In this document: one piece after another, positions 1 to 8,271 of the stretch
How positions within the stretch are numbered: position 1 is the stretch's first letter
Layout of the letters: each line of letters starts with the position of its first letter
From: Tabrizicola sp.
Lineage (GTDB): Bacteria > Pseudomonadota > Alphaproteobacteria > Rhodobacterales > Rhodobacteraceae
Direction of reading: 5' to 3'
Assembly: GCF_030373185.1 (NCBI RefSeq)
Contig: NZ_JAUCZH010000006.1
Coordinates: 62,001-126,000 of the forward strand
Length of the DNA: 64,000 nucleotides
The notes under the pieces: generated by a model
Databases searched by the model: none
The model's input: the letters and a program-made list of their open reading frames with translations, nothing else
What the model was told of the DNA's origin: nothing
Translations under genes and position numbers: made by a program

Positions 1-2
1 TT

Positions 3-263
3 GCCTTGCTGGCAGCACTGGCACCAACAATGCCGCTTCTGGCGCTGCCGTTCGCGGCCTGGCTGCTGATCTGCCTGCTGGCCGGGTTGCTGACGGCGGT
101 GCGCGGGCGCAAACTCGCATTTGCATTTTGTGGTCTTCCGGCGGCGGTCATGCAAATGGCGTGGTCAGTCGGATTCTGGGGCCAATTGTTACGTCTTGGC
201 CTGCGCGGCCCTGGCAGAAAGTCCGAAGCCCGCCAGCGGCCGCGGGCGATGACGGGAGAATGA
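3..263 (+). CDS. C-terminal end of an ExoA-like family 2 glycosyltransferase, cut by the window edge
   Basis: The frame is open to the left edge, so only about the last 86 residues are present and no start can be assigned. The fragment is strongly hydrophobic over its first two thirds and carries the tail motif AWSVGFWGQLLR, which I recognise from the membrane-anchoring C-terminus of succinoglycan-type ExoA glycosyltransferases. These add a sugar to the lipid-linked repeat unit at the cytoplasmic face. Its TGA overlaps the ATG of the next gene (ATGA), so the two are probably translationally coupled. The call rests on a short tail plus the neighbours; another GT2 subfamily is possible. Confidence 0.6.
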   Translation, partial: ALLAALAPTMPLLALPFAAWLLICLLAGLLTAVRGRKLAFAFCGLPAAVMQMAWSVGFWGQLLRLGLRGPGRKSEARQRPRAMTGE

Positions 264-2617
264 GAGTGAAGCGGATGCTTGTGCGGTTCAACGACAGCGA
301 CCCGGGAATGATCCCGGCGCCAGCCAGCGGGCCGGTCGCAGAGATGGGGCCGATGCGCAGCGGGCCTCAGATCGACATTGCCGCAATCCTCTCTGCGGTC
401 CGGCGCCAGAAGTATCTGGTGGGCGCTGCTGCTCTTGTCGGGCTGGCCCTGGGCGTGTTGCATGTGCTGACCGCGCCGCGGGTCTACATGGCCTCGACCG
501 AGGTAATGATCGGCGAGGACGTTGCCGGTGTGTCCAACGGATTCAACCGCCCTGCCACCGTGACCCAGAACGAGGTCATGCTTGAAAGCGCGCTTCGGGT
601 CTTGCAGTCGCAGACCCTTGCGCTGGCCGTCGTCAACAAACTCGACCTGCATGAACGTGAAGCTTTTGTCGCCCCCCCCAGATCCTTGCCCGGCGGAGCG
701 GTGCAGTTTCTGCGCGGACTGGCGGGGGCGGTTCTGTCCGGCGGTTCTGGCAGCGAAGCTGAGGCCGACCCTGAAGCGGCCGCGATGAAACAGCGCATCG
801 CAGCGGCTGAGAACCTTCGCGAAAACATTGATGTCCGCCGCGAAGGGCGCAGTTCGGTATTTCTGTTGCGCTATACCTCAAGCGACCCGGAACTGGTGGC
901 CGCAGTCGTGAATGCCTATGGTGAGGCTTTCGTCTCTGACCAGCTGATCGGCAATGTGGAGGCTTCGGCACGGGTGCTGGACTGGCTCCAGAACCGCCTG
1001 TTCGTGATCCAGGAGAATTCCACCCAAGCCGCCTTGCGGGCTGAGGAGTTCCGCGCGCGCAGCGGGCTGGAGACCATCGCCGGTGAACCGATCACCGTGC
1101 AGATGATCGCGCAGCTTAACGCCGACATCGCCGACGCGACTGTCCAACTGGCGCGGACGCGGGCGCTGAGCAGCATCTATGACGAGCTTCGCCAGCTTGA
1201 TCCGCTGCGCTTCATCGAGTCGGGCGCCGCCGGAGCCCGCGTTCCCGATGCCGAGTTTTCTGCCGGGCAAGAGCGTCTCATGGTCTTGCAGCAGCGGCTT
1301 GATGAGGTCGAACTGCGCTACGGCCCGGATCATTCTGAAGTCGTCCAGCTGCGCGAACGGATCGAGGCCGAGGGGCGGGCGCTGCAACGCGAGATGCAGC
1401 GGCTTTACGAGACAACCGCAAACGCTGTCCGCGCACTGGAATCCGAGATCAGCATCCTGCGCAACAGCATTTCCGAGATCTCGGCCGAAAATCTGGACCT
1501 TGCCACCTCGCGTGTCGAACTGCGCGCTTTGGAACGGCAGGCCGAGATTTTCGATGCGCTGAACGAGACCTACCTGCTTCGCCTGAAGGATCTTGAACAG
1601 ACCCAGACATTTCCGGTCACAAATGTGCGGGTGCTGTCCTTTGCAGACATTCCGGAAGATCCCATATCGCCGCGCAAGTCGCTGGCCCTTGGGTTCATGC
1701 TGTTGCTTGGGGCGGCTGCCGGTGGCGGGCTGGCGCTGTGGCGCGAGCGGATCCACAGGTTCATCCGCACCCGGGAGGATCTGCAGGAGGCCAGCGGGTT
1801 GCCCTTCCTCGGCTATATGCCGCTCTTGGCACCGGACGAGATCGAAGGGGCAACCGTTCCCGAGATCGCCGGAAAGAAGGCGGCGACTGCTGGTGAATTG
1901 CGCAAGGGGTTCAAGCATGATTTCGCGGCCCTGAGGCATCCCCGGTCCCAATTCACCGAGACGTTGCGAAATATCCGGGTCACCCTCGAAAGCTCGACAA
2001 AAGGTCAGACGGGCTATGTGCTTGGCGTGGTTTCGATCAGGCCGGGCGAAGGCAAGACGACAACAGCGGAAAACCTCGCGGCTCTTGCTGCGCTGGCAGG
2101 GCGGTCGGTGCTGTTGGTGGATGCGGATGTCCGGACATCTTCGCTAAGCCGAAGGTTGCGTCAGTCGATGGGGGTCGGCTTGCGCGAAGTGCTGATGGGG
2201 CGGGCGGATTGGGAGGCTTCGCTTCGCCGTGAAGTGAACACCGGCCTGCACTTCCTGCCGTCCACATTCTCCGCGAATGATTCCTCTGCCGGGGATCAGG
2301 TCGGTTCGCCAGAGTTCCGCAACCTGATCACCGAAGCGCGTCGACGCTATTCGCTGACGATCATCGACCTTGCCCCGCTGGCCCCGGTATCGGACGCACG
2401 CGCGCTTGTTCCGGTGCTGGACGGTCTGGTCATGGTCCTTGAATGGGGCAAGGTCTCTCGGGAAACACTGCGGGACATCCTGTCGGTGGACCATGTCCTT
2501 TACGAAAAGCTGATAGGCATTGCCCTGAACAAGGCTGACATGAGCGCTTTGGCCAAATACAGCCAAACCGACCCATTTGAAGGATATTATGATGCTCAGG
2601 GCGAGAAGGAGAACTGA
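260..2617 (+). CDS. exoP: ExoP-like polysaccharide co-polymerase fused to a tyrosine autokinase (BY-kinase)
   Basis: 785 residues from the ATG that overlaps the upstream stop; an upstream in-frame start would lie inside the preceding gene. Order: cytoplasmic N-terminus, TM1 (~52-70), periplasmic coiled-coil-rich Wzz region (~75-470), the PEDPISPRK proline motif (466-473), TM2 (~476-494), then a cytoplasmic kinase with Walker A GEGKTT (596-601), Walker A' VLLVDADVR (617-625) and Walker B LTIIDLAPL (699-707). The C-terminal tail has Tyr767, Tyr776 and Tyr777, a small tyrosine cluster of the kind autophosphorylated in this family. It should set chain length and coordinate polymerisation and export of the exopolysaccharide. 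Fusion of both modules in one chain is the usual arrangement in alphaproteobacterial ExoP. Confidence 0.9.
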   Translation: MRVKRMLVRFNDSDPGMIPAPASGPVAEMGPMRSGPQIDIAAILSAVRRQKYLVGAAALVGLALGVLHVLTAPRVYMASTEVMIGEDVAGVSNGFNRPATVTQNEVMLESALRVLQSQTLALAVVNKLDLHEREAFVAPPRSLPGGAVQFLRGLAGAVLSGGSGSEAEADPEAAAMKQRIAAAENLRENIDVRREGRSSVFLLRYTSSDPELVAAVVNAYGEAFVSDQLIGNVEASARVLDWLQNRLFVIQENSTQAALRAEEFRARSGLETIAGEPITVQMIAQLNADIADATVQLARTRALSSIYDELRQLDPLRFIESGAAGARVPDAEFSAGQERLMVLQQRLDEVELRYGPDHSEVVQLRERIEAEGRALQREMQRLYETTANAVRALESEISILRNSISEISAENLDLATSRVELRALERQAEIFDALNETYLLRLKDLEQTQTFPVTNVRVLSFADIPEDPISPRKSLALGFMLLLGAAAGGGLALWRERIHRFIRTREDLQEASGLPFLGYMPLLAPDEIEGATVPEIAGKKAATAGELRKGFKHDFAALRHPRSQFTETLRNIRVTLESSTKGQTGYVLGVVSIRPGEGKTTTAENLAALAALAGRSVLLVDADVRTSSLSRRLRQSMGVGLREVLMGRADWEASLRREVNTGLHFLPSTFSANDSSAGDQVGSPEFRNLITEARRRYSLTIIDLAPLAPVSDARALVPVLDGLVMVLEWGKVSRETLRDILSVDHVLYEKLIGIALNKADMSALAKYSQTDPFEGYYDAQGEKEN

Positions 2618-2618
2618 C

Positions 2619-3425
2619 GTGCATGGTGCCTTGAATCGCAATGGTCTGGCATGCCGGGCCAGAATTGCCGCTTGCGCCATGCTGCTTGCACTGGGCGCAA
2701 CCGGCAGCACGCAGGCCGAGCCGCTTGGGGAGTCATTCCTTGATGATTTCAACGAGTTTGATCTGGAGAAGTGGTACGTCTCCGATGGCTGGAGCAATGG
2801 CGCCCATCAAAATTGCCAATGGTCAAGCACCGCCGTACAGCACATGCCGGGACAGCTTGCGCTACGCTTTCTGGAGGATCCGACACCGACGCATGTTTAC
2901 CGCTGCGGTGAAATCCAGTCGCAACAGCGCTTTGGCTACGGCACCTATGAGGCGCGGATCAAGACCAACGATGGCAGCGGTCTCAACGCGGCCTTCTTCA
3001 CCTACATCGGACCTGTCCACGACGAACGCCACGACGAGATCGACTTCGAAATCCTCACGGCCAATCCTCGAGAGGTGACAGTCAACACATATGTGGACGG
3101 CAAGCCGCATCATGGGGCCGTCCACCCCATGCCGCGTCCGGCCAACGAGGAATTCCACACCTATTCCTTTGTCTGGGAACCCGGGCGGCTGAGCTGGTAT
3201 GTCGATGGCGAGCTGATCCACACTGTCGAGGACGCGATCCTGCCGGAACGGCCGCAAAAGATCTATCTGAGCATCTGGGGGACCGAGACCCTGAACGACT
3301 GGATGGGTCCATTCGTACATCCTGACCAGCCAAAGCAGATGGAAATCGACTGGGTCGCGTTCACAGGTCTTGGCGAAGCCTGCCGGTTTGACGGCTCGGT
3401 GCTTTGCAGGCTTGCGGGAAACTGA
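2619..3425 (+). CDS. Secreted GH16 endo-beta-glycanase (ExoK/ExsH-like)
   Basis: 268 residues from a GTG at 2619. This start was chosen because AAGGAG lies about 7 bases upstream, directly after the ExoP stop; an earlier in-frame start would overlap exoP. Residues ~10-33 form a signal peptide ending near TQA-EP. The GH16 catalytic motif HDEIDFEIL is present: Glu140 nucleophile, Asp142, Glu144 acid/base. GYGTYEARIK and VDGELIHTV match the jelly-roll lectin/glucanase fold. Family knowledge: ExoK-type enzymes cut nascent succinoglycan into lower-mass forms. Position between the co-polymerase and the polymerase points to the locus' own polymer as substrate; the linkage cut cannot be read from sequence. 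Confidence 0.88.
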   Translation: MHGALNRNGLACRARIAACAMLLALGATGSTQAEPLGESFLDDFNEFDLEKWYVSDGWSNGAHQNCQWSSTAVQHMPGQLALRFLEDPTPTHVYRCGEIQSQQRFGYGTYEARIKTNDGSGLNAAFFTYIGPVHDERHDEIDFEILTANPREVTVNTYVDGKPHHGAVHPMPRPANEEFHTYSFVWEPGRLSWYVDGELIHTVEDAILPERPQKIYLSIWGTETLNDWMGPFVHPDQPKQMEIDWVAFTGLGEACRFDGSVLCRLAGN

Positions 3426-3426
3426 C

Positions 3427-4686
3427 TTGAGCGGGGCGGTCCTTCATCGGAAAGGCTTTGCCGGCGCGGCAGGTGGCATTACCGTATGCCCGAACACGGT
3501 GCTGAGCGTGCTGATTCTGACGTCACTGGTCTTTGCCTCTTATCTGGGGCGGAACGGTGTGCTGGTCTTTCTGATCGCCGGGCTGGTGCTCTTGGCTCGG
3601 CGGCCGGATCGGTCCCGGGATGAGTTGCGCGATTACTGGTGGCTGTACCTGCTGCCCTTGTGGTGCGCCCTGAGCATGCTGTGGTCCGACCATCCCGACC
3701 TTTCCCTTCGGCATGGCACCCAGCTTGTAATAACCTTCGTCATCGCGGTGACGCTGGCAAGCCGCCTGTCGCCGCTTGTCTTCTTGCGGGTGCTCTTCCT
3801 GGCGCTTCTGGTTGCTGGCCTGGCAAGCCTCCTGATCGGCAATGTCCGGGAGGATGGGATCTGGATCGGCATCTTCGAAAGCAAGAACTACTACGCATTC
3901 ACCATGGTCGCGCTGGTTCTTTGTTCTTTCGCCCTGCTTGCCGATCGGATTCAGCCCCTTCTGTGGCGTCTTGCCGGGCTGTTCGGTGCGCTTCTGGGAT
4001 TGCCGCAGATCATGATGGCTGAATCGGCGGGTGCTGTCATTGCTTCTGTCTTCGTGCTGGCTGCGGCACTGGTGATGCTTCGTACGCATTCGCTTCCGCC
4101 AGCCCGCAGGACTGCCGGGCTGCTTAAGTTTTGCGGCGCGGCGTTGGCCATGTTGCTGGTGGCGCTTTATTTCGGCGATGCGATCCTTCAGTTTGTGGTG
4201 GAGGTGACCGGCAAGGATCCGTCACTGACAGGACGGACAGATCTGTGGGCCGCCGCCATCGGCGAAATTGGCCATGCGCCGCTGCTTGGCACCGGCTATC
4301 GGGCCTTCTGGGTGGAAGGAAACTCATTGGCCGAACAACTCTGGGCCGATTTCTACATTGCCTCGAAATCCGGCTTCAACTTCCACAATCTCTATCTGTC
4401 CAACGCGGTGGACATCGGCCTGATCGGCGTGTTCCTGCACCTGATGCTGTTGTTGCCGGCATTCCTGCTTTGCACGCGTTGGGTGATGCACGCCGGTGGG
4501 GCGCCGGCGCTGTTCTGCTTCATGGCTGTTGCCTTCGTGCTGGTTCTGTCCATGGTCGAGGTGCCGGTCTTTTTCGAATTCAATGCATTGACGCTTATGG
4601 TGCTGGCATCTCTGGTTTACGGGCTGCGGGCATCCCGCGAACTGCCGCAGCTTCAGCGGCATGGTGGCGCGCGGCGGCGCGTCTGA
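3427..4686 (+). CDS. Wzy/ExoQ-like exopolysaccharide polymerase (O-antigen ligase family)
   Basis: About 419 residues with roughly ten to eleven hydrophobic segments. The long periplasmic loop (~260-330) carries GRTDLW, GTGYRAFW and HNLYLS, the landmarks of the Wzy_C/O-antigen ligase family. It is expected to polymerise lipid-linked repeat units in the periplasm with the ExoP-like protein. The start is uncertain: a TTG at 3427 lies two bases after the GH16 stop behind a weak GGGAAA, while an ATG at 3370 would overlap GH16 by 56 bases. Ligase versus polymerase cannot be separated by sequence alone; the EPS context favours polymerase. Confidence 0.82.
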   Translation: MSGAVLHRKGFAGAAGGITVCPNTVLSVLILTSLVFASYLGRNGVLVFLIAGLVLLARRPDRSRDELRDYWWLYLLPLWCALSMLWSDHPDLSLRHGTQLVITFVIAVTLASRLSPLVFLRVLFLALLVAGLASLLIGNVREDGIWIGIFESKNYYAFTMVALVLCSFALLADRIQPLLWRLAGLFGALLGLPQIMMAESAGAVIASVFVLAAALVMLRTHSLPPARRTAGLLKFCGAALAMLLVALYFGDAILQFVVEVTGKDPSLTGRTDLWAAAIGEIGHAPLLGTGYRAFWVEGNSLAEQLWADFYIASKSGFNFHNLYLSNAVDIGLIGVFLHLMLLLPAFLLCTRWVMHAGGAPALFCFMAVAFVLVLSMVEVPVFFEFNALTLMVLASLVYGLRASRELPQLQRHGGARRRV

Positions 4687-4716
4687 GTTTTCATCACGCA
4701 TAACAGGAGGCGTGCC

Positions 4717-5769
4717 TTGGAATTCAACAGTTTTGGCGACATGGAGGCAGATGTAGTCCGGCTCTTGCCACGCTTGCCGCGGGATCTGGATTTGATCGTG
4801 GCCATCCCACGCAGTGGTCTGGTGCCGGCCAGCATGATTGCGCTGCACCTCAACTTGCCGATCACCGACCTGCAAGGCCTTTACGAGGGGCGTTTCATGG
4901 CCTCGGGTCATCGCAAGGTCCGCAGCCGGACCAGTGATGCCGACGATGCCCCATTGAACGTGCTGATCGTTGACGACAGCGTGGGAACCGGCGCGCAATT
5001 GCGGGAAATCCGCACGGAATTGGGCCGGCGTGCCTTGCCGCACCGGATTTCCTTTGCGGTGGTCTACGCAACGCCGGTGGGCGCGCCCTTGGTGGACTAT
5101 TATAGCCGGAAGGTGCCAACGCTTCGGCATTTCTTTGCCTGGAACGTCATGCATCACGGTGCCATCGGAACATGGTGTGTAGATATCGACGGCGTCCTCT
5201 GCCGCGACTGCACGGAAGAAGAAGACGACGAAGGCAGCAAATATGCACGATTCCTGGAAACCGTTGAACCGCTGTTCCTGCCAACCACGCGCGTTGGCTG
5301 GCTGGTAACCGGTCGGCTTGAACGCCACCGAGCCGCGACCGAGGCATGGTTGCAGCGCCACAATGTCAGCTATGACCACCTTGTGATGCATCCGGCCAGT
5401 TCAAATGCCGAACGCAAGGCGAGCGGCGGTGGCGGAAGCTTCAAGGGGGCTTTCTATCGGACAGCGGAGGCCGGGTTGTTCATCGAAAGCAACGCCTGGG
5501 AGGCAGAGGTCATCGCAAGGATGTCTGGCAAGCATGTCGTGTGCATGGATACCCGGTCGATGGTAAAGCCGAACCCGGCGGCAGTTCTGCGCAAGATCAC
5601 CAGGAAGGGGCCGGGTGCCTATATCCGCTTTGTGCGCAGGATGATCGAAAATTTCGGGCAACAGCGCAAGAATGCCCGCTTCGTTGACCCGGCTGCGAAC
5701 TGTGACAAGCAACCCTCACAATCACCGCTGCAATCCCCCGATAGATCTGAGGCGCAACGCCATGTCTGA
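4717..5769 (+). CDS. Phosphoribosyltransferase-HAD phosphatase fusion in the EPS locus (candidate ribofuranose transferase)
   Basis: 350 residues from a TTG preceded by AGGAGG at the right distance. The N-terminal domain (~1-140) is a type I phosphoribosyltransferase: a PPi-loop-like AIPRSGLVPA (29-38) and the PRPP-binding loop VLIVDDSVGTG (82-92). The C-terminal domain (~150-300) is HAD-like: DIDGVLC (156-162, Asp156/Asp158), Thr198 in LVTGR, Lys243, and IESNAWEAE as the acidic region. The last ~45 residues are polar and basic. Family knowledge: bacterial ribofuranose can be installed on glycans in two steps, phosphoribosyl transfer from PRPP then 5-phosphate removal, by PRT and phosphatase modules. 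Context makes this the leading guess. Alternatives are nucleotide salvage or an unrelated regulatory role. Confidence 0.7.
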   Translation: MEFNSFGDMEADVVRLLPRLPRDLDLIVAIPRSGLVPASMIALHLNLPITDLQGLYEGRFMASGHRKVRSRTSDADDAPLNVLIVDDSVGTGAQLREIRTELGRRALPHRISFAVVYATPVGAPLVDYYSRKVPTLRHFFAWNVMHHGAIGTWCVDIDGVLCRDCTEEEDDEGSKYARFLETVEPLFLPTTRVGWLVTGRLERHRAATEAWLQRHNVSYDHLVMHPASSNAERKASGGGGSFKGAFYRTAEAGLFIESNAWEAEVIARMSGKHVVCMDTRSMVKPNPAAVLRKITRKGPGAYIRFVRRMIENFGQQRKNARFVDPAANCDKQPSQSPLQSPDRSEAQRHV

Positions 5770-5815
5770 CCCTTCAAGGTTCGACATGGCCTCTGCAGGG
5801 TTTGGGGGGCGCTGG

Positions 5816-6097
5816 TCAGCCTTCCCGGCCAGAGGACCGCTTCACCGCGCTTTTGCCAAGATCGGGTTGGCTGACAAGAAGGGCCTGAGCGCCGGCTTCC
5901 GGCCAGGTGGTCCGCTGCCCTTCACCCGGCGTCCGCGCCAGAACCAGCAGCAACGCGATGTAGAGAACCTGTGCAACCACAAGGGTAACGACACCCATCA
6001 CCAGCGCCTGCATCCAGGTCCCGCCAATCGCCAGGGTAGCCACGCCGCACAGGCCTGCCGATCCAAGCATTCCAGTAACAAAGGAAGTCAGCTTCAT
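5816..6097 (-). CDS. ExoX/SyrA-like small membrane protein, putative exopolysaccharide production repressor
   Basis: 93 residues from the ATG at 6097, with GAG about 7-9 bases upstream; upstream in-frame residues look non-coding. Two hydrophobic helices (~5-25 and ~29-54) enclose GGTWMQAL and QVLYIALLLVLAR, the layout of the ExoX/SyrA exopolysaccharide repressor family (small two-helix inner-membrane proteins of ~60-100 residues). Its tail (~60-93) is longer and more polar than in rhizobial ExoX. Family knowledge: ExoX lowers EPS output post-translationally by acting on the priming glycosyltransferase ExoY. It lies inside the EPS locus on the opposite strand, so it can be controlled separately. 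Confidence 0.66.
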   Translation of the reverse strand: MKLTSFVTGMLGSAGLCGVATLAIGGTWMQALVMGVVTLVVAQVLYIALLLVLARTPGEGQRTTWPEAGAQALLVSQPDLGKSAVKRSSGREG

Positions 6098-6200
6098 TGC
6101 CCACTCTCGATCTTGTCCGGCCATCCCGGGTCCGTCACCAGGATCAGTTTCAGTCAAGAACCTGACCATCCGGTTAACGGGTGGGCAAGTCTTTCCTTGA

Positions 6201-6226
6201 ATTTGCCCTGCAATTATGGCGCAAAT
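6201..6226. promoter_or_regulatory. Inverted repeat in the divergent exoX-like / glycosyltransferase promoter interval
   Basis: ATTTGC at 6201-6206 and GCAAAT at 6221-6226 form a perfect 6+6 inverted repeat separated by 14 bases. It sits in an unusually AT-rich patch of the 217-base interval between two divergent EPS genes. The spacing would suit a dimeric regulator. No regulator is identified, and a 6-base match can arise by chance. Confidence 0.3.
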
Positions 6227-6314
6227 GAGCCGAAATGCGCTTATCATCTTGCTCGGCAGGCAGATATTGGCCGGCTGGGCCTGCCCCATGAAGCCAGATC
6301 CCGGGGGGGTGGTC

Positions 6315-7259
6315 ATGCGTGATACGGTCATTCATGGCTCGACATCCGGGGTGCCGCTGGTAGCATTCGGGGCCTGCACCTTCCGGCGGCCGATACTCGC
6401 CCGTACGCTGAATAGCCTCGCCGCGCAGACGCTCGCTCTTCAGGGCAACTGCTGCACAATCATTGCCGACAACGATGATCAGCCGTCGGCCTTGCCGCTG
6501 GCGGAAACGGCCCGGGATGCCCATACGATGCCGTTGCATTATGTGCATGCGCCTGCGCGCAACATCTCGATCGCGCGAAATGCGCTGCTGGAAAAGGCAG
6601 TGGAACTTGGCGCTGATTTCCTTGCCATGATCGATGATGATGAAGTGGCTTCTCCCGACTGGGCAAGGGCGCTTCTGGAGCAGATCACCACCTCGGGTGC
6701 GGATGCGGTGCTGGGGCCGGTGATCGCCAACTATGGGCCGGATGCACCCGGCTGGATGCGCAATGCGAACTTTCATGATGTCGTGCCGGTCGTTCAGCCT
6801 GACGGCCGGATCCTTACCGGCTACACTGGCAATGTCATCCTGCGCCTGAACAGCCCGCACTTGCGCGACCGCCGTTTTGACCTTGCCTATGGGCGGACAG
6901 GTGGCGAGGACGATGCCTATTTTCGTGGTCTGGTGCGCAGCGGCGGTGCCATCGGCTATGCGCCCGCAGCCATCGCCCATGAGGACGTGCCGCCAGAGCG
7001 GGAACGGCTTTCGTTTCTTCTGCGCCGGAACTTCCGGGCCGGGCAGACGCATGGTCGGATCAATGCCCCCGACCAAGGCCTCGGGCGGGCAATCCTGTTC
7101 GCGAAGGCCGCGGCCAAGGTGACAGTGCTGACCGGGTGGGCCGGTCTTTCGGTGCCTTGGCCAGCCCGCCGGACCCGGGCGCTAATGCGGGCATCGCTGC
7201 ATGCCGGCGTGTGTTCGCAACTGCTTGGGGGGAAGATCCTTGAACTCTACCGATCCTGA
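6315..7259 (+). CDS. ExoM-like family 2 glycosyltransferase
   Basis: 314 residues. The start at ATG 6315 follows a G-rich Shine-Dalgarno and leaves the usual short lead before the nucleotide-binding strand VAFGACTFRRP (~16-26); ATG 6288 is an alternative. ADNDDQ (51-56) and the metal-binding MIDDDE (105-110) mark a GT-A fold. The later RTGGEDDAYF carries the acidic residues expected for the acceptor/catalytic base. The match is closest in layout to ExoM-type succinoglycan glucosyltransferases acting on the lipid-linked intermediate at the inner face of the membrane. Sugar donor and linkage are not predictable. The gene is followed 60 bases later by a deacetylase. Confidence 0.8.
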   Translation: MRDTVIHGSTSGVPLVAFGACTFRRPILARTLNSLAAQTLALQGNCCTIIADNDDQPSALPLAETARDAHTMPLHYVHAPARNISIARNALLEKAVELGADFLAMIDDDEVASPDWARALLEQITTSGADAVLGPVIANYGPDAPGWMRNANFHDVVPVVQPDGRILTGYTGNVILRLNSPHLRDRRFDLAYGRTGGEDDAYFRGLVRSGGAIGYAPAAIAHEDVPPERERLSFLLRRNFRAGQTHGRINAPDQGLGRAILFAKAAAKVTVLTGWAGLSVPWPARRTRALMRASLHAGVCSQLLGGKILELYRS

Positions 7260-7318
7260 GCCAAGGCTCCGGGCCGGACGGCCGGGGCAACCTTGCGCGA
7301 CCCTTCAGGGGGCTGCCG

Positions 7319-8110
7319 GTGTTCCCGGCCGGTCTGACCATGGGTGCTGCAATGCGTAGGTCTTCCCTTGCCGGCCGTCTGTCCTTTGCGGCCGCCACAC
7401 GGATGGCATTTCGCCGGGTTCCGGTGCCGCCCGGGCGCGGTTTTCTGAGCCTCAGCTTCGATGATATCCCCCTGTCGGCCTGGACAGAAGGCGGACCCAT
7501 CCTGAGCCGGCACGGACTTCGGGCCTCCTACTATCTGAGCGGCGATCTTTGCGGAAAGGTCTTCGAGAACCGAGAGCAGTATCGACAAGACGATATCGCC
7601 GACATCATCGCCGCCGGACACGAGATCGGGTCGCACCTTTTTCACCATGTCAGCACACTGACCCTGAGCCCGAACCAGATGCGCAGGGAAATCGCGCTGA
7701 ACGATGCCTTCCTGAAGCAGGCCGTCGGTCAGGACTTCATGGCGCGCAGCTTTGCCTATCCCTACGGCGAGATTTCTGTTGCCGCAAAATGGCTGTGCAA
7801 CCGGCGCTTTCTGGCTTCGCGCAGCGTGATGCCCGGGCTGAACAGCAACGGCGCGGATGCAGGACAGCTCCGCATCTTGCCGATCGACAACATCTTTGCC
7901 GCCGAGACAGATATCGGTGCAGGCATAGCGGCTGCCGCGCGCGACGGAGCTTGGGCGATCCTGCTGGCACATGGGGTGGACAACACGGGCCATGCCTTCA
8001 GCTGCCCCCCGTCCCGCCTGGAAGCGGTGATCGAGCGCGCGATGGCCGCAGGCCTGGAGATATTGCCGGTCGCCGAGGTGATGGATCGGCTGACATCCTC
8101 CCGCAGCTAA
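7319..8110 (+). CDS. NodB-homology polysaccharide deacetylase
   Basis: 263 residues from a GTG with AGGGGG 6 bases upstream; later in-frame ATGs at residues 8 and 12 are possible. Motif 1 is SLSFDD (44-49), with Asp48 as base and Asp49 as metal ligand. Motif 2 is GSHLFHH (104-110), supplying His106 and His110, and the YPYGE loop corresponds to motif 3. This is the metal-dependent carbohydrate esterase 4 fold that removes N- or O-acetyl groups. No clear signal peptide is seen, although the basic N-terminus has a weakly hydrophobic stretch. Location at the end of the EPS run suggests it edits acetylation of the polymer or its lipid-linked precursor. Confidence 0.8.
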   Translation: MFPAGLTMGAAMRRSSLAGRLSFAAATRMAFRRVPVPPGRGFLSLSFDDIPLSAWTEGGPILSRHGLRASYYLSGDLCGKVFENREQYRQDDIADIIAAGHEIGSHLFHHVSTLTLSPNQMRREIALNDAFLKQAVGQDFMARSFAYPYGEISVAAKWLCNRRFLASRSVMPGLNSNGADAGQLRILPIDNIFAAETDIGAGIAAAARDGAWAILLAHGVDNTGHAFSCPPSRLEAVIERAMAAGLEILPVAEVMDRLTSSRS

Positions 8111-8271
8111 GCCAGCAGCAAGGATCGTAAGGGCTGGCAACTGCGGAATTGCCCCAAAGGCAGCGCCGCCGCCGGGTGTGCCTGCGCTGCGGCATCGCCG
8201 GGGCTGGCAGGCGGGGCGACAAACCGTCATGATGGGCGTGCCGAGGTTGCTGGCGGTCCGGGGGTGCGGAT

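Noticed and set aside
5672-6322. A 216-codon plus-strand frame between the PRT-HAD gene and the glycosyltransferase
   Set aside because: Low-complexity polar sequence; the opposite strand encodes a convincing two-helix ExoX-like protein in the same interval.
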